64,000 bases of DNA, taken from Dyella psychrodurans. GTDB taxonomy: Bacteria; Pseudomonadota; Gammaproteobacteria; Xanthomonadales; Rhodanobacteraceae. The notes beneath the pieces were generated by a model that ran no database searches, had not been told where the DNA came from, and saw only the letters and a list, made by a program, of their open reading frames with translations. Below, one piece after another: positions 45,242-53,980 of this stretch. Position numbers and translations under genes: made by a program. Every line of letters begins with the position of its first letter. Positions within the stretch are counted from its first letter, which is position 1. Location of the stretch: NCBI RefSeq assembly GCF_003363265.1, contig NZ_QRBF01000004.1, forward strand, positions 310,001 to 374,000, in the 5' to 3' direction.

Positions 45242-45829
45242 ATGCCAGCCGATACCCAGCAACTCACCTTTTTTCTCGAGTGGATCAAGCATCCGCTGCA
45301 GATGGCCTCGGTGTTGCCGTCCGGCCAGCCGCTGGCGCGCATGATGATTTCGGCCATGCCGGACAATGCGCGCTGCGTTATCGAGTTGGGCGGCGGCACG
45401 GGCGTGATTACCGAGGCGCTGATTCGCCACGGCGTGTCGCCCTCGCAGTTGCTGGTGCTGGAAATGAACGAGACCATGCACGCCGTCCTGCGCCGCCGTT
45501 TTCCTCAGGCGCAGGTGCTTTGTGCGGATGCGCGGCATGTCAACGAGCTGGCGCAACGCACGGGCGTACTGGCACCGGAAGGCGCCGATGCCATCCTCAG
45601 CAGTCTTGGCTTGCTGACGATGCCGCCGGACTTGCAGCACGACATCGTGGCCGCCGCGCTGGCGGTTTTGCGTCCTGGTGGTGTCTTCGTGCAATACACC
45701 TACGGCTTGCGCAGTCCGCTGGACGAAAATGTGCGGCGGCAACTTGGCTTGCGTTGTACGCGCGTAGGCATGGTATGGCGCAATCTGCCTCCTGCGCAGG
45801 TATTCGCCTATGTCCGCGAGGATGGCTGA
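45242..45829 (+). CDS. PmtA/KsgA-like class I methyltransferase
   Basis: 195 aa. FFLEWIKHPLQMASVLPSG is the start typical of proteobacterial phospholipid N-methyltransferase-like proteins. Motif I is CVIELGGGTGVITEAL, the acidic strand end is LLVLEMNETM, then LCADARHV and DAILSSLGLLTMPP. Its catalytic target may be phosphatidylethanolamine, but related proteins are annotated as rRNA adenine methyltransferases. It overlaps the AlkB gene by 20 bases, so the two are cotranscribed. The lead-in of 79 bp contains no clear promoter. Confidence 0.78.
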   Translation: MPADTQQLTFFLEWIKHPLQMASVLPSGQPLARMMISAMPDNARCVIELGGGTGVITEALIRHGVSPSQLLVLEMNETMHAVLRRRFPQAQVLCADARHVNELAQRTGVLAPEGADAILSSLGLLTMPPDLQHDIVAAALAVLRPGGVFVQYTYGLRSPLDENVRRQLGLRCTRVGMVWRNLPPAQVFAYVREDG

Positions 45830-46463
45830 CCCAGGCGACGCGACCTGGGAGCGTTTGCCGTTGCCCGGTGCCGATGTGCGTTGCGCCTGGTCGTGGTTGC
45901 CGCGCGAAGACGCCGACGCGCTGTTCGAGAACCTGTCGCAGGAGATCCCCTGGGAGCGCCATCGATTGCGCATGTTCGGCCGCGAGCTGGATGCGCCGCG
46001 ACTGAGTTGCTGGATCGGCGATCCCGATGCCGTCTATGTGTATTCGCGCACGCGGTTCGAACCCCGTCCATGGACGCCATCGCTGCATGCGCTGCGCGAG
46101 CGCGTGGAGCGATCCTGCGGTGCACGTTTCAACAGCGTGCTTGCGAATCTTTATCGCGACGGCGCCGATTCCATGGGCTGGCATAGCGACGATGAACCCG
46201 AGCTCGGCTCGCAACCGATCATCGCCTCGCTAAGCCTTGGCGCGACACGTCGTTTCCGCCTGCGCCGTCGACTGCCGCGCGGCATACGCGCGACGCCGGC
46301 CGATACGCTGGATGTGCAACTGGCTCACGGCAGTCTGCTGTGCATGTCGGGGGCGACACAGCATCTGTACCAGCACGATCTGCCCAGGAGCGCGGCGGTG
46401 ACCAAGCCGCGCATCAACCTTACCTTCCGGCTCATTCATGTGCCCGCCGAGCGCCAGCCATGA
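45810..46463 (+). CDS. alkB: AlkB-type 2-oxoglutarate-dependent nucleic-acid dealkylase
   Basis: Oxidative demethylase for alkylated bases, 217 aa. Iron ligands are H125 and D127 in [12 protein letters not shown] and H185 in [19 protein letters not shown] carries the 2-oxoglutarate arginines. [15 protein letters not shown] and [15 protein letters not shown] are typical of bacterial AlkB homologues (ALKBH2/3-like group). ATG 45822 is an alternative start. It overlaps the methyltransferase gene upstream, an uncommon pairing of a methyl-adding and a methyl-removing enzyme. Confidence 0.92.
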   Translation: MSARMADPGDATWERLPLPGADVRCAWSWLPREDADALFENLSQEIPWERHRLRMFGRELDAPRLSCWIGDPDAVYVYSRTRFEPRPWTPSLHALRERVERSCGARFNSVLANLYRDGADSMGWHSDDEPELGSQPIIASLSLGATRRFRLRRRLPRGIRATPADTLDVQLAHGSLLCMSGATQHLYQHDLPRSAAVTKPRINLTFRLIHVPAERQP

Positions 46464-46474
46464 TGCCGTGCAGC

Positions 46475-46503
46475 TTGGATTGACCCCATGCGCCGGGGAT
46501 AAT
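46475..46503 (+). promoter_or_regulatory. Putative sigma-70 promoter of gcvT
   Basis: TTGGAT (46475-46480) and GATAAT (46498-46503) are 17 bases apart, 43 bp before the gcvT ATG. No glycine-riboswitch fold is evident in the short 82-bp leader. Confidence 0.5.
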
Positions 46504-46545
46504 GCGCGATCCTCACTTCATCCCCTTACCTTGGCAGGCCCAGCA

Positions 46546-47646
46546 ATGACCGAGAAGACCGTACTAAACGCCACCCATCGCGCGCTTGGCGCACGCATGG
46601 TCGATTTCGGCGGCTGGGACATGCCGATCAGTTACGGCTCGCAGATCGAAGAACATCACGCGGTGCGACGCGATGCCGGCATGTTCGACGTCTCGCACAT
46701 GACGGTGGTCGACCTGCACGGTGCGCGCACGCGCGAATTCCTGCGCCATCTGGTGGCCAACAGCGTCGACAAGCTGAAGGTGCAGGGCAAGGCACTGTAC
46801 ACCTGCATGTTGAACGAGCAGGGCGGCGTGATCGACGATCTGATCGTCTACTTCCTGGGCGACGAATTTTTCCGCCTGGTGGTCAATGCGGCCACGCGCG
46901 CCAAGGATCTGGCATGGATCGCGCAGCAGGCCAAGGCGTTCCATGTCGAGGTCAAGGAGCGCCCCGACTTCGCGATGATCGCGGTGCAGGGGCCGAGTGC
47001 GCGCGCCAAGGTGATCGGGCTGCTGCACGAAGTGGATCGCGCCCGCATCGAGAAGCTCGGACGCTTCGCCGCCGCCGCCGCGCAAGGTCCGCATGGCGCG
47101 CCGCTGTTCATCGCACGCACCGGTTATACCGGCGAAGACGGTTTCGAGATCATGGTGCCGGAGGAACAGGCCGTCACGTTTTGGAATGAACTCGCCGCCG
47201 CCGGCGTGGCGCCATGCGGACTGGGTGCGCGCGATACGCTGCGGCTGGAAGCGGGCATGAACCTGTACGGTCAAGACATGGATGACAGCGTCTCGCCATG
47301 GGAAGCGGGCCTGGCATGGACCATCGCGTTGGACGAAGGCCGCGACTTCATCGGTCGCAAGGCGCTCGAAGCGCAGAAAGCCGCAGGTGCGATGCGCACG
47401 ATGGTGGGTCTGGTGCTGGATGAAAAGGGCGTGCTTCGCCATGGCCAGAAGGTGCTGACCGACCGGGGCGAGGGTGAGATTCTTTCCGGCAGCTTTGCGC
47501 CGACCTTGAACAAGGCGGTGGCTTTTGCGCGCATTCCATCCGGTGTGTCGGGCGATGTGCGCGTGGATATCCGCGGTCGCGAAGTGCCGGTGCGCGTGGT
47601 CAAGTTTCCCTTTGTGCGCGACGGCAAGCCCTGCGAAGGGATCTGA
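46546..47646 (+). CDS. gcvT: Glycine cleavage system T protein (aminomethyltransferase)
   Basis: Transfers the methylene group from aminomethyl-lipoyl-GcvH to tetrahydrofolate, releasing ammonia. 366 aa from ATG 46546 ([11 protein letters not shown]); the frame runs back to 46438, but the earlier codons overlap alk[51 protein letters not shown] and the C-terminal ADP-binding EIVSGSF-type strand [18 protein letters not shown] all fit. gcvH lies 86 bp downstream; gcvP is not in the window. Confidence 0.95.
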   Translation: MTEKTVLNATHRALGARMVDFGGWDMPISYGSQIEEHHAVRRDAGMFDVSHMTVVDLHGARTREFLRHLVANSVDKLKVQGKALYTCMLNEQGGVIDDLIVYFLGDEFFRLVVNAATRAKDLAWIAQQAKAFHVEVKERPDFAMIAVQGPSARAKVIGLLHEVDRARIEKLGRFAAAAAQGPHGAPLFIARTGYTGEDGFEIMVPEEQAVTFWNELAAAGVAPCGLGARDTLRLEAGMNLYGQDMDDSVSPWEAGLAWTIALDEGRDFIGRKALEAQKAAGAMRTMVGLVLDEKGVLRHGQKVLTDRGEGEILSGSFAPTLNKAVAFARIPSGVSGDVRVDIRGREVPVRVVKFPFVRDGKPCEGI

Positions 47647-47732
47647 AACGCGGCATGTATTGACCCGCTGCGGATGCGGTTAGAATTCGTACTTCCACCC
47701 CTGATCGAAACCAACGACGACTGGACCCGACC

Positions 47733-48128
47733 ATGAGCGAGATTCCCGGCGATCTGAAATTCCTCAAGTCCCACGAGTGGGCCCGTGTCGAAGACAACGG
47801 CCTGATCCGCGTGGGTATTTCCGACCATGCGCAAGGCCAGCTCGGCGATCTGGTCTACGTCGAACTGCCCGAAGTGGGCAGCACCGTGCAGGCTGGCAAC
47901 GGCGCGGCGGTGGTCGAATCGGTCAAGGCCGCTTCCGACATCTACTCACCGGTTTCCGGCGAAATCGTCGAGGTGAACGACACCCTCAACGACAAGCCCG
48001 AGACGATCAACGAAGACGCCTATGGCGACGGCTGGATCTTCATCGTCAAGGCCAGCGATCGTGCGGAACTCGACGAATTGCTCGACGCCGACGCCTACGC
48101 GGAACTGATCGAGAACGAAGACAACTGA
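47733..48128 (+). CDS. gcvH: Glycine cleavage system H protein (lipoyl carrier)
   Basis: 131-aa lipoyl protein that shuttles the aminomethyl group between GcvP, GcvT and the L protein. The lipoylated lysine is K65 in [28 protein letters not shown] and [20 protein letters not shown] precede it, and [13 protein letters not shown] follows. A short 5' leader separates it from gcvT. A strong terminator follows at 48148-48180. Confidence 0.96.
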   Translation: MSEIPGDLKFLKSHEWARVEDNGLIRVGISDHAQGQLGDLVYVELPEVGSTVQAGNGAAVVESVKAASDIYSPVSGEIVEVNDTLNDKPETINEDAYGDGWIFIVKASDRAELDELLDADAYAELIENEDN

Positions 48129-48147
48129 TCGGTTGATCGGTTTTCAA

Positions 48148-48180
48148 GGCAACGGCCGCCTAAGCGGCCGTTGCCATTTT
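48148..48180 (+). terminator. Intrinsic terminator after gcvH
   Basis: GGCAACGGCCGC (48148-48159) pairs with GCGGCCGTTGCC (48164-48175) across a four-base loop, and ATTTT follows. Confidence 0.85.
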
Positions 48181-48653
48181 CGCGGTTTGTCGGTGTCGCG
48201 ACAGGTGCGTGCCGGATCGTCGGTGCATCGCGAAAACGTGTCGCGATCGCTGCGCGCGACACCGCAACGACGATCGATCCGATGTATCCATCACCACGTC
48301 GTCGGAGTGCGCATCGAGGCGTTCGGGGATGTTCGGGACCGGATTCGGGACATCCCGGGCACATTTCAGTCGTCGTCCGTTCATCCTTCGGACGGGTGCC
48401 TTTCGGGGGCTTCGAAGTGGCGTTGCACATCGCGAGAAGAACGCGCGCGTGCGGATAATCGATGCGCAATGGCTTAAATAAAAAAATACGATTTTCAGCT
48501 TGTTTTTGGCTTTTTTTAAAAATGCGCGACACAAACATACTGGATGTTTAGACGGCTTCGCGATTTGATTTTTGTAGTGAAGATTGGCCTTTCGAAATGG
48601 GCGTCATTAGCAGGTCGCCGGGTCGAAGGGATTGATTTCATGGCAAAAATCAA
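48181..48653. other. Structured G+C-rich to A+T-rich intergenic stretch upstream of the MetJ-H1 gene
   Basis: No supported gene in about 470 bp. Several overlapping frames are open on both strands because the first 300 bases are stop-poor, but none has recognisable protein features. Dyads: TGTCGCGACA (48194-48203), GTGTCGCG with CGCGACAC (48238-48262) and GGGATGT with ACATCCC (48326-48356). A T/A-rich tract at 48476-48530 follows. It could hold a small RNA or regulator sites. Confidence 0.4.
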
Positions 48654-48682
48654 TTGACAGTTGAAATGTTCAGGAATAGCTT
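48654..48682 (+). promoter_or_regulatory. Putative promoter of the MetJ-H1 fusion gene
   Basis: TTGACA (48654-48659) with TAGCTT 17 bases downstream (48677-48682). GGGGAACGG (48697-48705) before ATG 48711 serves as ribosome site. Confidence 0.5.
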
Positions 48683-48710
48683 TCGCACCATATAACGGGG
48701 AACGGTACCA

Positions 48711-49232
48711 ATGGCGGCATCGAAGTTCATCAAGCCTTACGTGGATCACGGTGAAAAAGCCGGCGCGGTGAGAAAGATCACTGTTTCGATTCCAATGCAT
48801 GTATTGCGACTGCTTTCCGATTTGCGTACGTACCGCCAGGTCAACAATTTGAGGCACGCCACGAACAGCGATTTGCTGGTTGAGGCGTTCCTCCACGCTT
48901 TTACTGGGCAACCACTGCCAACTGATGAGGAGCTGAGACGAACTATGGCCACTGCCAAGAAAACTGCTAGGAAATCGGCTAAGAAAGCCGCCAAGAAATC
49001 CACCCGTAAAGCCGCCGCCAAGCGGCCGGTCGCCAAGAAGGCAACCGCCAAGAAGCGCACCGTTCGCAAGACTGCCAAGAAGGCAGGCGCCAAGCGCGTA
49101 GGTGCAAAGAAGGCAACCGCCAAGCGCGTTGCCAAGAAGTCTGCGAAGAAGGCAACGCGCAAGCGCACTGCCAAGAAAGCTGCTGCTGCCAAGGTGGTCA
49201 AGGCCACCAAGACCAGCAAGGCCAAGAAGTAA
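48711..49232 (+). CDS. metJ: MetJ-like ribbon-helix-helix repressor fused to a histone-H1-like Lys/Ala tail
   Basis: 173 aa. Residues 6-77 match Escherichia coli MetJ nearly position by position: [35 protein letters not shown] and [19 protein letters not shown]. This includes the DNA-contacting beta strand (K22-I-T24) and the S-adenosylmethionine-side helices. The C-terminal 20 or so residues of MetJ are replaced by about 94 residues made of AKK/AKR/TKK repeats with no acidic residue, like bacterial histone H1-like or AlgP tails. An in-frame ATG at 48945 ([11 protein letters not shown], residue 79), with AGGAG twelve bases before it, could start a free H1-like protein. The predicted role is methionine-regulon repression with extra DNA affinity. 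Confidence 0.85.
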   Translation: MAASKFIKPYVDHGEKAGAVRKITVSIPMHVLRLLSDLRTYRQVNNLRHATNSDLLVEAFLHAFTGQPLPTDEELRRTMATAKKTARKSAKKAAKKSTRKAAAKRPVAKKATAKKRTVRKTAKKAGAKRVGAKKATAKRVAKKSAKKATRKRTAKKAAAAKVVKATKTSKAKK

Positions 49233-49651
49233 GCACAACAACTAGCTTCACCCTTTGGAATTGTCTCCCTGCGGTGCCCAGCGCAGGGAGGTGCTTCGAA
49301 AGCGTTTCGTCCCGGCATTTGCCGGGACGCTTCATTTGTGGCCCCCGAAAATGAGTGCATCAGGCTGGCCTTCGCCAGGGAACCGGCAAGTTGGCGAGGC
49401 ACGGCAGAACGCTGGCGCGGCGTACCTGAATGCGTTCGCTGCGGTCGGCGCCACGGCGAAAGACGACTAGGAATTTTTCCCATCTCCCCCTAGCAGCTAT
49501 TTTTCCGGGGCGGCGTGAAGCGCAGCGCATTTGCCGTAGCGAACTAATCGCGTTACCTTTTGCTCATCCGCGCCGCGGCGAATGTGGGAGCCGCACCTGG
49601 ATAACAGGGGGGAAGCGCGGGTATCTGATGCCACGAAGTCAGTGAGAGATC
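49233..49651. other. 419-bp intergenic stretch with two hairpins after the MetJ-H1 gene
   Basis: Hairpin 1: CTCCCTGCG (49265-49273) and CGCAGGGAG (49282-49290). Hairpin 2: CGTCCCGGC (49308-49316) and GCCGGGACG (49321-49329) with loop ATTT. Neither has a real U-tract, so they may be a weak terminator pair or RNA-stability elements. A 71-codon frame (49255-49470) looks fortuitous. No promoter for the TonB-like gene is obvious in the last 150 bases. Confidence 0.45.
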
Positions 49652-50710
49652 ATGGATACCCGAAATATGAGTCATATGCGCTCGCGTGCGCGCGGGGTCG
49701 TCAAGCCCGTCACCATCGCCGTTCTTGTCATTGTCGTAGCCCTGGCGATCGCGTCGTGGATTTTCATCATCAAGCCCCACGAGGACTTGGTGAATGCCGA
49801 CATCGGCGCCCATCCGTCCACGCCGGTGGCCCAGAGCCAGCAGGCGGCGGCGCCGGTGAACGTCGAGGCCATGAGCCTTAACGATCTGCTGGACGAGGCG
49901 CGGAAGGCGATGAACCAGCAGCGCTACATCGCGCCGGCCGGCAACAACGCCTTCGAGTTCTACGTCAAGGTGCTGCAGAAACAGCCGGGCAACCAGACGG
50001 CGGCGGACGCCCTGCGCGAAACATTCCCGTTCGCGGCCAGCAACGTCGAACAGGTCATCAACCAGCGCGACTTCAATGAAGCCGAGCGTGAGATCGATCT
50101 GTTGGCGAAAGTGGATCCGACCAACTACACGCTGACCATCCTGCGGTCCAAGCTCGACGCGCAGCGCAAGACACTCGACCAGGAACAGCAGAAGCAGCTC
50201 GATGCACAGCGTCAGCAGGATCTGGCCGTGCAGCAGAAAGCCGTCGCGGACAAGGCCGTTGCTGACAAGGCTGCTGCCGACAAGGCCGCTGCCGACAAGG
50301 CGGCCGAGGATCAGGCTGCGCTGGCCGCCCAGCTGAAAGCCAAGCAGGTGGAACAGGCGAAAGCCACGGCGAGTACCCCGGCGGGCGGTAACCAGGTGGC
50401 CAGCGACAACACTTCGGCTGGCGGTGGCGAAACAAGGGATGCCATCCCGGTCAGCAGCATTCGCGTCCGCTATCCGTCCACGGCGCTTCGCAATAACCAG
50501 GAAGGCTGGGTGGACCTGCAGTACACGGTCAATGTGGACGGCAGCGTGGCCAACATCCAGGTCGTGAATGCGGAACCGCGGCACGTCTTCGATAACGCGG
50601 CCATCGATGCGATCCGGCGCGCAAAGTTCTCGCCTGCCATGCGCGACGGCGCGGCGATTGCCTCGCAACAGCAGAAGCGTATCGAGTTCAAGCTCAACAA
50701 TCCGCAGTAA
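49652..50710 (+). CDS. TonB C-terminal domain protein with Ala/Asp/Lys repeat linker
   Basis: 352 aa. One N-terminal transmembrane segment (about 18-40, VTIAVLVIVVALAIASWIFII) precedes a helical, TPR-like periplasmic region (about 74-160). A charged linker (165-240) contains VADKA/AADKA repeats. The end is a TonB-type domain (about 275-350: IRVRYPSTALRNNQEGWVDL, FDNAAIDAIRRAKFSPAM). It would couple the inner-membrane proton gradient to an outer-membrane transporter or act as a structural link. ExbB/ExbD are not adjacent, and the Pro-rich spacer of canonical TonB is replaced by the ADKAA helix. An ATG at 49670 is an alternative start. Confidence 0.8.
   Translation: MDTRNMSHMRSRARGVVKPVTIAVLVIVVALAIASWIFIIKPHEDLVNADIGAHPSTPVAQSQQAAAPVNVEAMSLNDLLDEARKAMNQQRYIAPAGNNAFEFYVKVLQKQPGNQTAADALRETFPFAASNVEQVINQRDFNEAEREIDLLAKVDPTNYTLTILRSKLDAQRKTLDQEQQKQLDAQRQQDLAVQQKAVADKAVADKAAADKAAADKAAEDQAALAAQLKAKQVEQAKATASTPAGGNQVASDNTSAGGGETRDAIPVSSIRVRYPSTALRNNQEGWVDLQYTVNVDGSVANIQVVNAEPRHVFDNAAIDAIRRAKFSPAMRDGAAIASQQQKRIEFKLNNPQ
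50243..50305 (+). repeat. 15-bp in-frame tandem repeat encoding (V/A)ADKA
   Basis: Four units of 15 bases (GCCGACAAGGC core) give residues 198-218 of the TonB-like protein. Slippage here could change linker length without shifting frame. Confidence 0.75.
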
Positions 50711-50737
50711 CTCGCGGCGAAGCGATCCGTAACACGA

Positions 50738-50773
50738 AAGAGGCGAAGCCATGACGGCTTCGCCTCTTTTTTT
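50738..50773. terminator. Intrinsic terminator between the TonB-like gene and the serine hydrolase gene
   Basis: AAGAGGCGAAGCC (50738-50750) pairs with GGCTTCGCCTCTT (50756-50768), a 13-bp stem with a five-base loop, followed by a T-tract to 50773. Confidence 0.88.
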
Positions 50774-50822
50774 GACTTCGGGGAGATGCTTGCTGTCGAA
50801 GGACTGGGTGGAGCGCCCGGCT

Positions 50823-52130
50823 CTAGTGATGACGGCGCTTGTGATAAGGAGCCGCGGCTGGAGGATCGCTTTCTACGCCCGCCCAATCCACATGCGGCAA
50901 ACCGAACATGGTGTCGAACACCATCGGCATCAGATCCGTGCCGATCGCGCCGGGCGAGTTCCACATCGACACCATGCCGACGTGGTATTTGGGAAAGAAG
51001 GCGATCATGGTGCGATAACCTTCCACCGCGCCCGCGTGGAAGACCATCGTTTCGCCTCCATAGGTAAAGACGCGCCAGCCCAATGCGTAGCTGGCGGAAC
51101 TCAGCCGGGCGCGTCGCCAGGGCGTTGCGCGCATTTCTTCCGGCGTGGGCACGCCCGGGGCATGCAGGTCATCCAGCAGCGGTTGAGGCAGCACATCCTG
51201 CCGCCCGCCCATTTGCGCGATCAGCCATAGTTCCATGTCGCGCAAACTCGCATTCACGCCGGCGGCCGGCGCCACGCGGTAATAGGCTTCGTTCGGGTCG
51301 AAGGGTATCCAGCCATGCGCGCCGTTGGGACGATGCGGGCGCGCCCAGCTCTTGCTGCTTTCCAGCGCTTCGCGGCCGTAGCTGGCGTTCGTCATGCCCA
51401 GCGGAAAGAAAAGACGCTTGTCGACCTGGTGGTAGAAGAAATCGCCGGTCTCCGCGTAGATCAGGTCGCCGATCAGGCTGAAGGCCACGTTCTGATAGCC
51501 GTAGCACTCGCCCACGTTGCAGGTGAGGCTCACTTCGTCGAGCTTGCGGACCAGTTCTTCGTACGGGACGTTGTCCTCCAGCATCTGGTCGTACGTGTTG
51601 TGCGGCAATCCCAGGCGCTGGCCCAGGATATCTTTCACGGTCACCTCGCCGGATGCTTGTGCATCCTTGAGCTGGAAGAACGGCAGTGCATCGGCCAGTT
51701 TGGTATCCCAGTTGAATCGCCCATCGTCAACCAGCAGGCCGGTGAGGGCCGTCGCGAATGCCTTCGACAACGAAGCCAGCCGAAACACGGTGTCGGGCGT
51801 CACCGGCTCCTGAGTGGATGCGTCGGCATAGCCGATCTCGCGCTCGTACGCCACTTTGTCGTTGATCACCACGGCGGTAGCCAGACCGGCCACCTCGTTG
51901 CGTTGCGCCACCACATCCAGCCAGTGTGCATACGCATCCATTGCCGCTTTGGCGCGATCCGGAGGAATGGTGGTCGTGGCGTCTAGATCCGTCGCGTCGT
52001 GCCGCGCAGGATGCGCGACCGGACCCGCTGAGCGGGCGGGAAGGGCCGCTCGCGCCGTGGATGCCGCTGCCCATGCGGCGGTGGCGCCGAGGACGGCAGC
52101 CATCAACAGGGAAAGCTTACGAAACTGCAT
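50823..52130 (-). CDS. Secreted serine hydrolase, class C beta-lactamase/penicillin-binding-protein family
   Basis: 435 aa with a signal peptide (LSLLMAAVLGATAAWAAAST, cleavage near 28). The active-site Ser-x-x-Lys is S120-LS-K123 in FRLASLSKAF, the second motif is Tyr-x-Asn in YGYQNVAFSL, and the third is HAG (FHAGAVEGY) in place of KTG. NDKVAYEREIGYAD and DILGQRLGLPHNTY are typical of the EstB/AmpC-like esterase-peptidase group. Peptidoglycan or small-ester hydrolysis in the periplasm is likely, and a resistance role is not indicated. Its C-terminus ends in a His/Arg-rich tail. Confidence 0.85.
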   Translation of the reverse strand: MQFRKLSLLMAAVLGATAAWAAASTARAALPARSAGPVAHPARHDATDLDATTTIPPDRAKAAMDAYAHWLDVVAQRNEVAGLATAVVINDKVAYEREIGYADASTQEPVTPDTVFRLASLSKAFATALTGLLVDDGRFNWDTKLADALPFFQLKDAQASGEVTVKDILGQRLGLPHNTYDQMLEDNVPYEELVRKLDEVSLTCNVGECYGYQNVAFSLIGDLIYAETGDFFYHQVDKRLFFPLGMTNASYGREALESSKSWARPHRPNGAHGWIPFDPNEAYYRVAPAAGVNASLRDMELWLIAQMGGRQDVLPQPLLDDLHAPGVPTPEEMRATPWRRARLSSASYALGWRVFTYGGETMVFHAGAVEGYRTMIAFFPKYHVGMVSMWNSPGAIGTDLMPMVFDTMFGLPHVDWAGVESDPPAAAPYHKRRHH

Positions 52131-52330
52131 GCTACTCCGCGTACTACGGGCGTGGGGGCACGCCTCGGGTCATGAAGCCGGGAAGGCGTCTTCCATGACG
52201 GGGATGGCCGATTTTCCTGCACTTCGGACATCGCTACAACGTCGGGCGGCGTGCACGCGCTCCGCCGTCGTGCAGGGTTCAGCCTGTTCGACAAAGACCC
52301 TTATCGTGCGCCAACGTCCTGGCGTGTGCT

Positions 52331-53911
52331 TCACGACGCCAACAAAAGCGCCGCCGCCCGTTCAGCGATCATGATGGTGGGGGCGTTGGTGTTGCCGCTG
52401 GGCAGCGCCGGCATGACCGAAGCATCGACCACGCGCAGGCCGGCGATACCGTGGACGCTCAGTTCGCTATCGACCACGGCATGCCCATCCCTGCCCATGC
52501 GGCATGTGCCGACAGGGTGATAAATGGTTTCGGCCTTGCGGCGGATGAAGGACTCCCATTCCGCATCGTTCTGCGGATCCGATTCCGGAAAAACCGGCTT
52601 GCCGCGATAAGCATCGAAAGCGGGCTGGGCGAGAATCTCGCGCGAGAGTTTTGCCGCCTCGATCATGCGTGCCAGATCGTGTCCTTCCGGATCGCTCAGG
52701 TAGCCGGCGCGAATCGCGACGGGTTCCGCTGGATCGGCGGAACGCAAGCGCAGATGACCTCGACTGCGCGGATGCAGGTAGCACGCATGCAAGGTGTAGC
52801 CCATGCCCGGCAAGCGGTGACGGCCGTGGTCATCGAGCAGCGCCGGCACGAAATGAAACTGGATATCGCAACGCGCATCGGTCGCCAGGCGGCTGCGCAC
52901 GAAACCTCCCGATTCGGCCACGTTCGACGTGCCCGGGCCGTCGCGATGGCGCAGATAACGCCATCCTGCGGCCAGTTCGTTGAGGTGGTCGTAGGTGATG
53001 TCCTGCGTGCAGCCGATCAGCGTACAGATGTCCAAATGATCCTGCAGCCCCGCGCCCACACCAGGCAGGTCGAACAACGGGGTCACGCTTCGTTCGCGCA
53101 GATGATCGGTGGGACCGATGCCCGACAGCATCAAAATGTGCGGCGAGTTGATCGCGCCAGCGGCGATGATGACGTCTCCACCGTGCACATGTTCGCTGAC
53201 GCCTCGCTGGCGCAGCTGCACGCCTACGGCGCGCCCCTGTTCGATCAGGATGCGCTCCACACGGGCGCGGGTGCGCACATGCAGATTCGGACGCGAACGC
53301 GCAGGACGCAGAAACGCGTCGGCGGACGAGCAACGCGCGCCGTTGCGTTGCGTCACCTGATAAAAGCCGAAGCCCGCTTGATCGGGTCCGTTGAAGTCGG
53401 GGTTGCGGCCCCATCCCGCGCTCGCTCCCGCTTCGATCAGCGCCGCGGAAAGCGGGTTGTGGTAACGCAGGTCCGACACGCCTAGCAGACCTCCGGTCGC
53501 ATGCAGCGCATCCGCACCACGCGTGTTGTCCTCGCTATGCAGGAACCACGGCAATACTTGCGACCATGACCAGCGCGCATCGCCAGCGGCTTGCGCCCAT
53601 GCGTCGTAGTCGGCCGGTACGCCGCGCACGTAACACATGGCGTTGATCGAGCTGGAGCCGCCTAGCGTTTTGCCGCGCGGCCACCACAGGCGGCGTTGTT
53701 GCAGGGCAGGTTCGGGTTCGGTGTCGTAGTTCCAGTTGAAGTGCTTGTTTTTGGCCAGGCGCGCGATGCCCGCCGGCATGTGGATGAGCGGATGCCAGTC
53801 GGAACTGCCCGCTTCGATCAACAACACCCGTTTGCCAGAATGCGCGCTCAGGCGGTTGGCGAGCACGCACCCGGCGGAGCCGGCGCCAACGATCACGTAG
53901 TCGTAGTCCAC
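52331..53911 (-). CDS. GMC family flavoprotein oxidoreductase (choline-dehydrogenase-like)
   Basis: 526 aa from GTG 53911, supported by AAGGGG six bases upstream; the frame continues to 54919 only as antisense of the MFS gene. The FAD loop is VIVGAGSAGCVLANRLS, GMC signature 1 is GKTLGGSSSINAMCYVRG and signature 2 GAINSPHILMLSGIG. The catalytic His is in YHPVGTCRMG, and the end has NTNAPTIMIAERAA. It oxidises an alcohol, with choline and alkanol dehydrogenases as nearest known groups. No betB-like aldehyde dehydrogenase is adjacent, so osmoprotectant synthesis is not supported. Confidence 0.92.
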   Translation of the reverse strand: MDYDYVIVGAGSAGCVLANRLSAHSGKRVLLIEAGSSDWHPLIHMPAGIARLAKNKHFNWNYDTEPEPALQQRRLWWPRGKTLGGSSSINAMCYVRGVPADYDAWAQAAGDARWSWSQVLPWFLHSEDNTRGADALHATGGLLGVSDLRYHNPLSAALIEAGASAGWGRNPDFNGPDQAGFGFYQVTQRNGARCSSADAFLRPARSRPNLHVRTRARVERILIEQGRAVGVQLRQRGVSEHVHGGDVIIAAGAINSPHILMLSGIGPTDHLRERSVTPLFDLPGVGAGLQDHLDICTLIGCTQDITYDHLNELAAGWRYLRHRDGPGTSNVAESGGFVRSRLATDARCDIQFHFVPALLDDHGRHRLPGMGYTLHACYLHPRSRGHLRLRSADPAEPVAIRAGYLSDPEGHDLARMIEAAKLSREILAQPAFDAYRGKPVFPESDPQNDAEWESFIRRKAETIYHPVGTCRMGRDGHAVVDSELSVHGIAGLRVVDASVMPALPSGNTNAPTIMIAERAAALLLAS

Positions 53912-53980
53912 GTCGTCCCCTTGCCAGTTGCGGTCATCGCGCCATGCTAGTCTTGCGCGGCCCCACGCTGGAAGCCACCG

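Noticed and set aside
43774-45477. 567-codon minus-strand frame across the amidase gene
   Set aside because: Antisense to the amidase signature; composition and lack of motifs mark it as a shadow.
48095-48538. 147-codon minus-strand frame after gcvH
   Set aside because: It crosses the gcvH terminator and shares the stop-poor tract with four other frames; no protein family is recognisable.
48550-48557. Single met-box-like AGACGGCT upstream of the MetJ-H1 gene
   Set aside because: MetJ needs at least two adjacent eight-base boxes; the neighbouring octamers (GGATGTTT, TCGCGATT) do not resemble AGACGTCT.
49255-49470. 71-codon plus-strand frame after the MetJ-H1 gene
   Set aside because: It runs straight through two strong hairpins and has no family signature.
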